Below, in pieces: positions 38,601-51,100 of a stretch of 64,000 nucleotides of DNA (position 1 is the stretch's first letter; every line of letters starts with the position of its first letter). The stretch covers positions 3,777,501-3,841,500 of the forward strand of contig JAKNDB010000098.1 of assembly GCA_024305405.1 (NCBI GenBank), given 5' to 3'. The translations under genes were made by a program, and so were the position numbers. Source of the stretch: Dirofilaria immitis. Taxonomy: Eukaryota > Nematoda > Chromadorea > Rhabditida > Onchocercidae. The notes under the pieces are model-generated. The model was not told the DNA's origin and made no database searches. It saw nothing but the letters and a program-made list of their open reading frames with translations.

Positions 38601-40874
38601 CTCATCTTCTAAGAAAGCACCAAACAGCATCAAACATCTTTGTTCTACTTTAATCTTCGGCCTAAAAATATTCTATAACATACGCAGCTGTATTTACATT
38701 TCAGCATAAAATTTAACTTTAAAATTTTTTATTTATTAAACATATTTACAGACTTTACAATAATCGTTTAAAGCCGTTTTCAACAATAAATCTTTATGCT
38801 TACAACATTAATATTTTTAGATGGCCATTCATTATTGAAATCATTAAAAGGTTCTTAGATAAATTGGAAGTTTTTTTTTTTTTTAATTTTTATAAGCCAA
38901 CAAATTCAATTCAATAGCTCTTACAGCTATATTATTTTCCCAATCATCTCGATTTCTTTTCGCTTCTTTTCCATTATTTCCGCATCATAAAAATACTGCA
39001 GAACATAATGAGGCAATTAATTATATTCGATAAAGCGAAAAATTAGAGGTATTGCGGGACGAAACGTTTTCAACTCGCTCTCAAATTTTCCATCAGTGTA
39101 ACGTCTTGTTTGCTTTGAAAAATGAGGCGTAAATATTTAGATATGTACTTCAAGTAAGCCATTTTTAGCGAACGGAATTAATGCTGCAGAATAATCAAAA
39201 AAATAAAAAGAGAACTATGTAAAAGGATTTGAACAATTTTTATTTTTTTTTTTTTCAGCAGACTAATTCCTATTGAAAACTAAAATTGATAGTTGAAATA
39301 TTTGCAATAGTATTGTTTGAATTATAAATTTAAATCAAAATTCTATTGGATAAATTATGATACTCTCTTCTATTCTATGCACTAAATTTTAATAATAAAA
39401 TAAAGAAGTACAAAGAACACAATAACATTTCATATAAACGAAATTTTAAAAAAGAAAAAAAGTATTTTTAAGATGTTTCTAAATAAATTATATTAGTAAT
39501 CTGAAGGTGGCGCATATTCAATTATTCACTGAATTAGAAAATATACGATTCTCTTAATGCATATGAGAAAAAGATTAAATAAAAGATTTTAAGCAATGAA
39601 AAGATTGTTAAGTAATACGGTAACAAGCAAAAAAGTTATATTCATAAAAGTGGAATTTATGAATCTGAAAATTTTTGAATCATTTATTTATTACTCATGT
39701 AATAACTCAATTTGATCATGCCGTTTGAGTTCATCCTTCAGAATTTGAACAATTAAAAGTGCAATATTTCATGATGCAACTTTAATTTTACTTTGAATTT
39801 CTCACAATCTATAAATATTTAAAGCGATAATAATTTAAGTACTGGAATAATGATGGAACATATGCCTTAACTAATTCTATTGATTCTACTGATGTAATTC
39901 GGGAATGAAAAGGTAAGTAGCAAATTGAATGTAGGGTAAAGATTCTTTAAGAAAAGTATTCGATGATCAGTTAATCAAAAAATCTTTTATGATACTAATA
40001 AGTTCCAAATTACTGTTAATCAAATTGTAACAGCCAAATAACAATTTCGGCAGTAAGTTGATAATTTTAACTACATAAATAATCTGATGCATTAAAAAAA
40101 ACATGCTTGTCTTTAATATGATTATTTCTCACTCGTTAAGCTGATATGATAATTTACATCAATAATATTAATATAATTCAGATATTTCGGTTGCAGTATA
40201 TTAAAAAAAGATAGCTTAGCTAAAATACTTGAAGACATTTCGATGAAATGTGGCAATTGATACGATGCAAATGACGGGCATCAGATGGATTAATTAATCT
40301 GTCACAAATCTAATATATTTGAAACCTAGCCCACAGAACTAATATATGTGTTTTTTTTCTTACATAAAATATGAAATTTTATTCCTCAAAAAGAAGAGAA
40401 TACTAAATTCCACTATGCACTTAACTGAGTATTGGATAGATCATAAATTATTATAAACAATTATCCAATAATTCAACTTACAAAAAAAAAAGGATGTCAC
40501 TTAGTCCTTCCTCAACTAATACTTAAGTTAAGATTTTAAGAAATGATGAGACAAATAAGTTGAAATTTCACAAATAAGGGCAAGATGAAATAAGTTGTGA
40601 AATTAAAGTACATCTAAGCTTTAAGGCACCTTATCTTTTCAATTATCACTAATCAGTACATATATAAAGAAATTAAAAATGAGGCATTACAAAATCTACT
40701 ATAAATGATTAAAAATAATTATAATTTAATTATTTCAAATAGGAAAAACTTTCTTCGATTTTAAGGAATGGAAACATTTTCTCTTCTTTCCATAATATAT
40801 TATTATTTTATGAATGAGAATAATTGTAAAAATAACTGATTTATTGTTCAAAATTACTATCAGTTATTATTGGT
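35601..40874. other. Interior of the inverted-repeat structure; no gene seen
   Basis: About 5.3 kb of AT-rich unique-looking sequence lies between the arms. I found no open frame with transposase, integrase or other recognisable motifs and no further repeats of note. If the element is mobile, it is non-autonomous, or this interior is host DNA caught between two separate insertions. Confidence 0.5.
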
Positions 40875-41213
<339 letters not shown>

Positions 41214-42753
41214 TTTTACATGTAAGAAATTGTTGACATTGAAATATCTTTTATTAATCGATGACAATATAATTTTTGATTTATTCACAATATAAATTAA
41301 TGTTTCTGGCGATCATCGCTATTTTCAATAACAAAATAAATAAATATATATATATATAATATAATAAAACACCTTTATTCTCTTCTTCCTTTATTTATCT
41401 TTTGGCGATCTGAGAAGAATTAATTTTAGATTTCTCAATTAAATACTATTAACTATCAATGATAAGTCCAAAAAAATTATGCATACTTTAAAGTTGCTTA
41501 AACAATGTTTAATTCATTATTTTTAATATAACAGAAATTTTTAGAATGTTTAGAAAAGAAGGATTAATTTTAATTATCCAATAGAAATTGGAATCACGAT
41601 AATCAGAGCCAGAAAATATTCAAAAGAAAGAATCTTTATTGTAACTGAAATTGGAATCACGATAATCAGAGCCAGAAAATATTCAAAAGAAAGAATCTTT
41701 ATTGTAACTGAAATTGGAATCACAATAATCAGAGCCAGAAAATATTCAAAAAGAAAGAATCTTTATTGTAACTGAAATTGGAATCACGATAATCAGAGAC
41801 AGAAAATATTCAAAAAGAAAGAATCTTTATTGTAACTGAAATTGGAATCACGATAATCAGAGACAGAAAATATTCAAAAGAAAGAATCTTTATTGTAACT
41901 GAAATTGGAATCACAATAATCAGAGCCAGAAAATATTCAAAAGAAAGAATCTTTATTGTAACTGAAATTGGAATCACGATAATCAGAGACAGAAAATATT
42001 CAAAAGAAAGAATCTTTATTGTAACTGAAATTGGAATCACGATAATCAGAGACAGAAAATATTCAAAAAGAAAGAATCTTTATTGTAACTGAAATTGGAA
42101 TCACGATAATCAGCGCCAGAAAATATTCAAAAAGGAAGAATCTTTACTGTAACTATTTATCAATTATTAAATATGAAGAATGGTTGAAACCCACAGATAT
42201 AACGCTATATTGCTGCCGGCAGGTCAGCGAAGCCAAAAATGACGAGGCAATAATAGCCATCCATCAGTAATCATCAATGGAAGCAACACAACATACAGTC
42301 ATAACAATCAGGCCAACCATTCATTAAAATAGAATCAAACAAACCATACAGTCAGTTGCTTGAGTCCAACCAGTTGATGTTTTTCAATCTTATTATCATG
42401 CTAGCGATGCCAATATTAGACAGATTACTAATCAGTAGTGATTAGTAAGGTAAAAAGATATATATTATTGACATGCACATTCAATGTGATAAGCGATAAC
42501 CGCACAATATTTCATTTGCATTAGTTTTTATGCTCTACCTGAATTGTCTATCTTTACAACATCACTTGCCTAAAATGATGAAATTGTTGGAGAAACTATT
42601 TGTTTAGAATGTATTAGGTTTGTATGATTCCTGAATGTATGATTACTTGAATCTTTGCATAATCTGAAAGCTACGCTGAGATTAATATGATAAGATAATA
42701 TGATAAGACAATATTCTATAGTTTTTTTCTTTAGAATTCGCCATTTATCAATG
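41214..42753 (-). mobile_element. Right arm of the foldback-like inverted-repeat element
   Basis: This is the reverse complement of 34046-35228, longer because the 63-bp tandem repeat is expanded to nine copies (about 41586-42155). It runs from TTACATGTAA (inner) to GAATTCGCCATTTAT and CAATG (outer). Contiguous blocks such as GACCTGCCGGCAGCAATATA and CATCGCTAGCATGATAATAA are identical between arms, so the duplication is recent or the arms are homogenised by gene conversion. No clear target-site duplication could be fixed by eye. Confidence 0.65.
41586..42155 (-). repeat. 63-bp tandem repeat, 9 copies, right arm
   Basis: GAAATTGGAATCAC(G/A)ATAA, then CAGAG(C/A)CAGAAAATATTCAA and AAAGAATCTTTATTGTAACT recur about every 62-64 bases. 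The first and last copies have the same boundary variants as the outer copies in the left arm. Confidence 0.95.
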
Positions 42754-42792
42754 CCAATATTAGACAGATTACAAATCACTGATGATTAGAAA
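42752..42792 (-). repeat. Fourth, short fragment of the arm family
   Basis: TGCCAATATTAGACAGATTA followed by a degraded version of the hairpin abuts the outer edge of the right arm. It repeats sequence found inside the arm at about 42408-42448. Confidence 0.7.
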
Positions 42793-43611
42793 ATAACCGG
42801 AAGATAATTTGATGCAATCTGATAGCATAATGTTTCATCTTACACTTATTAGTGCAATTTCAACTTATTTATCTTATCATTTCTAAAAATCCTTATTGTT
42901 AGTTGAGAAAGAACTAAAATGATATCATTCTTCTTTTTCTACATACAATTATTGAATAATTGTTTATAATAATTTATGACTTATCAATAATGCAATTTAG
43001 TTTTCTTTTCTTTATTGATATCCTTAAAATTTTTTTGATGAATAAAACTTCATGTTTTATGTTAAAAATATATTATATTAATTCTGTGAGCTATTAACTT
43101 AGATTTCGAATATGTTATTATTATTTTTGAGTATTGCTATAAAAGAAAAAAATGATGCTTCAATTCTAATTAAACTCATGTTTTTATAATATTATCATCG
43201 ATGATAGCTCTAATTGTATGCAGCGGTCGCAATTCAGTATAGTCCAACAATATTATCAGTAATTTGTATATTTTAGATATCATATGATAAATAGAGCATA
43301 TATACATTACAGGTTACAAAAATTATAACATATACTGTATCATGTATGACTGTACGTCATATCATAAATATTGATAGAAATGATGCAGTGTTATCAATTA
43401 TAGCAATTATGATAAAGATAAACCAGTGTTACCAATTATAGAAATTATGATAAAGATAAAGATTTAATTAAAACAATGTCTTACAATCAAAAATGAGCTT
43501 AATTTGATTAACAAATGCTGCATGATTTATTTCTCGTTCGAATTGATTTTTTTTTAAATTTGATATGAATATCTTATTTTTATAATTTATGAATCATTCA
43601 TTTTTGCAAAT

Positions 43612-43657
43612 TCTCTCTCTCTCTCTCTGTCTCTCTCTCTATTTCGCTCTCTCTAGC
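43612..43657. repeat. CT microsatellite
   Basis: TCTCTC units with GTCTC and TATTTCGCTC interruptions. Confidence 0.9.
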
Positions 43658-44238
43658 AAAGTTAACAGCTTTTTTATATTGTTAATTAATATGACAGAAT
43701 TTATATTATCTTATATGCGTGTATCATTATTGATAACATCCCATTAAATTGATTATTTTGATAAACATATCTCAATTTATATCATTCTTTATAGCTCAAT
43801 TTATCAATCTTTTTCATATCTCAATTTCTATCAGTCAATCAATTTTTAACTTATGCATAAAAAAAAATTACCATTTAACTGATAATGCTTTATCATTTTA
43901 ATTGTTCATTTCTGCTAAAATTAAAATGAAATAAAATAATGAACAAATATTGATGTATTTAAGTTTATCTTACGATATTTGATGCAAGATTTTTCTTATC
44001 ACAATTTCATTTAAAAATTTTTCTTATCAATTTTTTTTTAAGTTATAATTTTATTTAATTTAAATATACTTTTCGAAAAGTTTTTTTCAAAATAATTCAT
44101 CTTTTATAGAAATAAAAGATGAATTATTATAAGCAAATTCTACAATTCATAGATAATTTTATAATCATTGATCCATTTATTTTATCTGTCTTCATTTGCT
44201 TGATTCCATTATATCGGAATATATGTTATATTATTTTA

Positions 44239-44345
44239 ATCGAAATTCATTTCGAATATAAGTAGTAATTGATATATTTGAAATTCATTTCGAATATAAA
44301 TAGTAACTGATATATTTGAAATTCATTTCGAATATAAATAGTAAT
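44239..44345. repeat. 38-bp tandem repeat, 3 copies
   Basis: The unit GAAATTCATTTCGAATATAA, then (G/A)TAGTAA(T/C)TGATATATTT, recurs three times. The last copy is truncated. Confidence 0.9.
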
Positions 44346-45134
44346 TAATATTAATTGATTCTTTAATCTTTGCTTACAACGAAAAGAATTTCGGCTTTAT
44401 TTCATTCATAAAGCAGTAATAATTGCTTAATTACCTTATTTTAATTAATGTTTATTTACAAATATAATATTATTTATGTTATAAATATATTACGAAATTT
44501 ATTAGAAATATAAATATTTATAGATGTAAAGTTAATATTTATTATTTATTTCAAAACATATCGAACGAATTAATTTTTATATTTGTTTATATGTATTTAT
44601 ACATTTTATATAAATAATTATTTATTCAATATGCTTTCGTTCTTTTTCATTTTTTATTCTTTCTTTAATATCTTAATTATTTACGAATATAATAAACGGT
44701 AAGATCATCATATCATATCATATCATATTTTCAGCGAATATATTCGTGAAAAGACGTATCCATTTTATTGATAAGATTGATATAATTGGAGCACAAATTT
44801 TTTATCAATCTTTTTCTAATATTATTTATATTTTTATCTGCATAAAAAAATAAGATTATTTGATGATAATAAAATTAATCATATTAGGATATATCTGTAA
44901 TGAGATTAGAAATTTATCCGAAAATAAAAAATACTATCGTAATACTTTATCTTCAAAAAAAAAAAGAAAAAAGTTGTCTATAATTTATCAATATTATCAA
45001 TGATTAATTTAATAAAACTTATCATTATTCATTCATTCTACTAAATTAATTCAAAAATAATTAATCAAACAATAACTTATATTTATATTTATATAATGAT
45101 TGAAAATAGTTTTCTTAAAAAGTAATTAATACCT

Positions 45135-45802
45135 TTATTTTTTTTTAAAAACATAATAACCAATAACTATACCAATATTAAATACAAGAATACTTAACAT
45201 CATTATACCAACATATATTATTATCATCAATTTTCTCGATGTTTTTTTGCAGGTATTTCTGGAATTCATTTTAACATTAACATAACGAATGATAATAAAA
45301 TGATAGAAATTGTTTAGCTCTTTTTTTTCTCATTTTTTTAATCAATTTAACAAAATTTTAACAGAAAATAAAATATAATGATGATTATATTATATTACGT
45401 ATAAATTGTTTTCTTTTTATACGTGGTAAAGTTTAAATATCACGTGATATGACAACGTGGTATGATTTGTGTTTCACGTTAGCAGCAAATTTGTTAATGA
45501 TTGCTTCAAATTTAAATATTACGTGAGATGACAACGTAGTATGATTTGTAATAATCACGTTATTAGCAAATTTGTTAATGTCAATGATTGCAAATTACAA
45601 TATCGATATCATAAAAAGAAAAAAATTATTTACTTTCCGGTTCAAATTTTTTGCTATAAAGATCGGTCCTGCTTTTAAATTGTTCTACTTCAGGATCTGC
45701 CAGTGGTGTAGTGGGACTTACTGATGATGGTGATAGTGCATTTGTCATCAGTGGTGTAGCATCATTCTGATATGTATCAAGTACTTCATATTTATCACCC
45801 AT
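45135..45802 (-). CDS. Small single-pass (tail-anchored type) membrane protein, family not recognised
   Basis: Two exons, 45634-45802 and 45135-45258, about 97 residues. Exon 1 encodes MGDKYEVLDTYQNDATPLMT and a Ser/Thr/Pro-rich, then charged, cytosolic-looking segment ending KKFEPE. Exon 2 encodes a basic patch (KIPAKKTSRK), one hydrophobic helix (LMIIIYVGIMMLSILVFNIG, then IVIGYYVF) and a terminal KKK. One base is missing in the T7 run at 45242-45248. Restoring it joins the phase-1 donor to the membrane frame; without it the protein stops early. TTTTTATAG lies 5 bases upstream of the ATG, a good spliced-leader or cis acceptor. There is no signal peptide, and the C-terminal helix with a short lysine tail suggests tail anchoring. 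I do not recognise a homologue. It is flanked by long non-coding stretches. Confidence 0.6.
45421..45590. repeat. 85-bp tandem duplication with CACGTG-like motifs in an intron
   Basis: Upstream of exon 2 of the small membrane-protein gene, two diverged copies share TTTAAATAT(C/T)ACGTGA(T/G)ATGA, CAACGT(G/A)GTATGATTTGT and AGCAAATTTGTTAATG. The first copy contains CACGTG and both contain several ACGTG/CACGTT sites. Confidence 0.8.
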
Positions 45803-48194
45803 AGCAACTATAAAAAGAAGATAATTAATAATTGTAATAGACGATATAGTTAAAGTTATCAATCTTTTTTTTTTTTTTAATCAAAAACTTTAATTAAAAA
45901 AGTTAAAGCTTATTTTTAAGATTTATGAATTCCAATATCTTATAATATTTGATTACATCTTTTCATTTATTACTTAACAGTTATTCGTTACTTATCATTT
46001 TATATCATCTTATTCCGTGAAAATATACGTAATATGCGTAGTATACGTAATTATTAATTGATATTATATATGTCTATATACGTGAATAGATATCATATAT
46101 TAGTACAGCTTCTCTTTATATTCCAATAATTATTCTTATCATTTTATTTTATTTTGTTCCGTGAAAATGATACATAATATGACGTAATATGACGTCGTCA
46201 TCTATTGCTACGAAAAGATTTCAAATGTGGATAGATAGCTCGATTGATATTATCGGACATATTGAATAGTAATTAGGAAGAGCGATTTTAGTGGATAAAT
46301 ACTTATCTGGTAAATGAATGGGATAACAAAAATCATAATGTACCGAGCAGTGTAACATTTCACTGATTATACTACTGATAAAGAAAATATTATCTAAGGA
46401 CTAACATGTGCTACAACTCTGTAATGATATGAATAGAAGTGGGAATGAAATGCAATCGAAGATTGTGTATTTTATAAATATTAATTTGTATGTAAATTTA
46501 CATATATATATTTTTAAAATCGATTACTTCGATCAATCAATAAATATTAATTATATTTGAATCAACTATTTTATCAATTTAACTAAGCTATGCTTCAAAA
46601 TGTTACAAGTGATTTTGGCGTCGTATGCGTAATTATTTGCGTTGTAGATGATCGCTAATAATTCATTTACATCATAAAATGGTTTGTAAAAGTTTATGTG
46701 AAGTAAGCTCTGAAAAACATTGAAAAGTTCATGTGAAGATAATGAAAAATATCCAAATAAATCCTACACGAGGCAAATTCAGATAATCTATCGTGAAGGA
46801 AGTTTATAATGCATCACGAGAAGAATTCAGACACGTTCCATTGGTCGTGCGAGAAGTTTAGCTAATAACTCGAGTATTCGGAAACTCGAGAAACCTCAAA
46901 ACTTAGCAGTCTTCAGAAGTTGATCTTGAGATCTGGAATGGATTCGATCCTTGTGTCACGTAGGCAAAATGCGGCACGCCTATTGCTTTCCGAGGATGAA
47001 AGAAGAGAATAGCTCTAAGTGGAGAAACAATAGAGATTGACAGGAATTTGGAAAATAGTTACATAGTGTTGTTGTGAAAGTTAAGAGAAAAAGATGAAAA
47101 CATATCTTAGTTAGAAGGATGTCGGAGACTGACAGGAATTATAAGAAATAATGCTATGATGAAATGATGGAATAAAATATACGTGACCAAGGACATGGTT
47201 ATACGTAATTACACGGGGATTCTCTTTGTGTAGTTTTAGTTCCACGTTAGCTCTTTATATGTAACACGTAGATGCTCTGCGTGAATGTGGTTACGCTTAG
47301 ACTTTTCTATATGGTGGTTACACATAGACTCTCACGTAGCTGTAGTTGCACGTAGATACTCTGTGCAGTTGTTGTTACACGTAGATATTCTTTGTAACTG
47401 CGATTACGCTTATACTTTTCTATATAATGCTTACACGTAGACTCTCTGTGTAGTTGTAGTTGCACGTAGATACTCTATGCGGTTGTGATTACACGTAGGC
47501 TCTCCATGTAAGATTGTAGTTGCACGTAGACTTCTCTATGCTTTTGATATTAATGTCGAAATGATTTTCAAGTTTCTGTGTAAGAATGAAATATCCGAGC
47601 GTATCACTCAGTTGGAAACATGAAGAGACGCTACAACTTTTCGAACTTATGGAAACGGAAGATGAATGGTAATTTCTCATTAATCCATTTATAAATAAAC
47701 TCTTATCATTCTGCTTCATACGTACGTAAATCATATATTGGATGCAAATGAAAAGAAAGTAAGTTAAATATATTACAATCGTCTATATCACTACATCATG
47801 ATGGTTTTCTTTCCGGGATTTTTACACTTGTTCACTTATTCAAACGAGTAGCGTGATCGCAAGTTCCGCGATGTGAACTGTAAGGATTAGTTAAATTATC
47901 ATGTTGTAGAAATTCATTTTTTAAATATCAAGTTATCTCTTAATCAATCTAATCATAAACTAGTTTAATTCAGATGAATTATCTGAACAAACGATTCTCA
48001 GTGACATAGCGAATTACCCAGATTGACTTTCTGAGAAACTGATATGATTAAAAAGTTGCAATTTACATTACTGTTTTTGATTGGTGTAGAAGAAAAGATC
48101 ATTCCGATTGTTAATATTCCGAAAGGATTGTTGACAAGAACCGAAGAGGCATAATCAAATGTATTATTGTGCCATAATTATAAATCATTTTCAG
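45803..48194. other. Intergenic region with repeated ACGTA-type motifs; unresolved 5' end of the next gene
   Basis: No complete gene was seen. A duplicated segment (about 45987-46045 and 46133-46193, both with TTCCGTGAAAAT) lies upstream of the small membrane-protein gene. A less AT-rich patch lies at about 46750-47060, followed by a degenerate CACGTAGA repeat (47205-47545). The missing N-terminal exon or exons of the BRD8-like gene probably lie between about 47800 and 48190, but I cannot fix them. Confidence 0.45.
47205..47545. repeat. Degenerate minisatellite of CACGTAGA-type units
   Basis: About ten units spaced roughly 30-40 bases apart share (A/G)CACGTAGA(C/T)(A/T)CTC, then TGTGTAGTTGTAGTTG-like sequence. 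Some units are diverged (ACGCTTAGACTTTTCTAT). The region is richer in G and C than its flanks. Confidence 0.75.
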
Positions 48195-51100
48195 GCTTAT
48201 ACGCACCAAAAACTTGCAGAAATATTCGGAGACGAAAGACCAGCCGGTTTTTTACTGAAGAAGTAAGGACTTTTATAAAATTATTGATCAAGTTTTTTTC
48301 TCTCTCTTATGCTTATTTGATATTATCACAAAAGGGAGGGAAAGAGAGATGTGCATTATTTATAACAGTCTCCCTAATAGTTTCAATTTAAATTTGATAT
48401 TAATTTGAAATCATGATGTTTCGTAGAGCAATCTTTAATTTAACTCAATAATTTTTAGTCCAAGATTATCATAATTTAAGGTATTTTAAATTATTATATT
48501 TTGGATTAAAATCGAATGATTTTACTTCTTTGAATTTAGAAGCAGTTTAAAGCTTACATTATTTCATTCTTATTATCATTCATAAGTGACTTACTTTTTA
48601 GATGTGTAAAAATGAATTTGAACGTGTTATGTCAAGTGGTCATCCAGAGCATTTCCTAAGAAAGCCAGGTGAAAAATATTCTCGAAAAGAACTCATTCAT
48701 GCTTGGACAGTTTATTTGAAAAAAGAGGTAAAAACTTATTTTGAATATGCGGTTTTTAATTTTCTAAATAAGTACGTTGATTTGTTATTGTTATATTCCT
48801 GGATGTTTGATATAACACTGTTTATTAAATATTACTATCTAATTTCTCTCGAAAAAATCCAAACTCCCTCAGAAAAATTAGTCTCAAGATTATTTCCTGC
48901 AATCTATTTGTTTTAATTCCAACTCACTGTACGGTTTTTCTAAAACGAAAAAAGTATTAATAGTATTTTTGGCAATGATATTGAAGATTAAAATGAAAAA
49001 GACAGAAAAAATAATAGAAGCTAATATCGCAAACTATTGTATTGGTTAGAATATATTCCTCTATATAATTTTCATAAATTTTTTATTACTTTAGTATAAT
49101 TTCTAAAATTATCTCTTAACTTATTTATTTATTAACTCAGTATGCTACTGTGAAAGACGTATTATTGAAAAACGGATTACTCATTTATTTCAAAAAATTC
49201 CTGAATATTTCGAATATATTCTTGCCACATTGCAGTTGAAAATTAAGAAAGCGCAAGAAGAAGAGCTACTTTTGGTGAAATTACGCCAAAAAGCAGATCT
49301 TTTAATCGTTTGTTCTCCTCCAATAGTGATTTAACGGATAAGGATATAGAAAAATTACTGGAGGAAGCTCGTGAAGAAGATAGTATGGTATGTCCATTTT
49401 TTTAACGTATAATAAATTAATTCATAGTGTGGTTTTTATATGAAATAAAAACTATACGACAGTCGAAATACTACTACTTGACAGTGATTCTTGAATTAAA
49501 TGTATAAATTGAAGCAATTTTTATTCAACTTCCTTATATTCCTTTGAAGTCCTATAATTAATAATAGACTTTGTTTTAGCGTGATCAGGAAGTCGTCCGA
49601 AAGGAAATTGAAGTTGGTACAAAGAATTTGAAAGAATATCTAGCCCTTCACGAAACAAATGTAAATCTGCATTATTGTATTTAATTAAGATATTTGAAAA
49701 CAAATTTGCATAGTTACTTCCTTGAAATGATAATTCTATGAGATTTCAGCCAGTTAAATATCCACAACTCAAGATCGTCATACCACCTTCTCATCCGCCC
49801 CAATCATCTGCAAATGAGGCACCATTTTCTCCAATCAAGCCTCTTTTCGAAGGATTTTCCTTCCAATCACAGAAAATTTCGCAGACAAAAGCATCGTCTG
49901 TTGCAAACACCAGTTCTGGGTCTTCCTTATCCAGGAAGGTCAGTAGTCCGCAGTGTCGAAGTACTTCATCGGAAATATTGCCTAATGAAACTTTGGATGA
50001 TATCGAAATGCCATCATCCACTCAGGGAAGATTACGAACACTATCAGTTAGCTCACGGACACAAGGATGGATTGAAATAACGCATCACCGCGTCAAACCG
50101 GTAAGCATTTTAGTTATCTTATTCAGGTCTGTTTGATATTTGAAGTATTTTGGAAAAAATGAGAATTTTTAAATTTTATTTTGAACGCTATGTAGAGAAA
50201 AGTCTAAATGGACGAAATATTTACAAGGGAAATGCTGTGGTCTTTTATGTAGAGAAAATCGAAGCAAATTAAAATGATTAAAGGAAATAAAATCTTTCCA
50301 TGTATTTTACTACAGTTTTCTAACTAATTAATTTCTCAGAGAAATTAAATATTAAAGATATTTCAATTATTTTTACTATCCGTATATTAAGATGCAGCTA
50401 TAAACTCCGAAAGCCTAACTTCGCAACCGGTATCGAGTGAGTCAGTTCTTAGGTTATCTTCGAGTAGTGCTGACGAAATTCAAACTTCTACGTCGGAAAC
50501 ACCAGATGAGGTTTTATCATTTTCTTAATTGGGTATTGTAATTTAACTGGTATGCGTGGTCCTTTGTCTTTATTTTTTTAAAATCAGCTATAGCATCAGT
50601 TCAGTGTTTTTTTATTAATTGTGATTACCATTGTCATACAATTTCTTTTAAGGCTAAACTACACCATATTATTGTTAAAAATGAAATGGAAGAGGAAGTC
50701 AGCTCAACGATGGAAGAGGCAACTGAAAAGAAGGAAACGGTATTTCTTTTTTTTTTTTCATTTAATATAGGACCCATTCTCTGAATAGTCCGAGTTTATA
50801 GAACTCTGAATTATAAAATTGGATCAAATATTAGCTTGAAATATTATTTCTCGAGTGATCAAAGTTCCACTGCCGAAGAAAATTGATCTGAAGCATTCAT
50901 TTAATCGATGCATTTCTAGGTAAAAACAAGACGAACTCAAAAAATTGTTACGAGATCATCGGGTAACTCAAATAATATGGATAATGAAGCAACATCATCT
51001 GTACAGCATGAGCATTCTTTAAGTATATTTTTTGAACTCGTATTCGTGAAAAACAAATGTTTAAGCTTTTAAGACTCCATAATTTTTTAGATCCTATGAA

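Larger units (their letters stand above)
42793..45134. other. Gene desert, last part
   Basis: No gene was seen. It contains a CT-rich microsatellite (43612-43657), sequence at about 43752-43960 resembling 33762-33900, a 38-bp repeat (44239-44345) and CATAT repeats at 44707-44731. Confidence 0.5.

Noticed and set aside
41810..42040. 76-codon repeat protein on the minus strand
   Set aside because: It is a read-through of the 63-bp tandem repeat; a frame survives only where unit length is exactly 63.
49791..50021. 76-codon minus-strand frame
   Set aside because: It is a shadow of the long, intact plus-strand exon at 49750-50100 of the BRD8-like gene.
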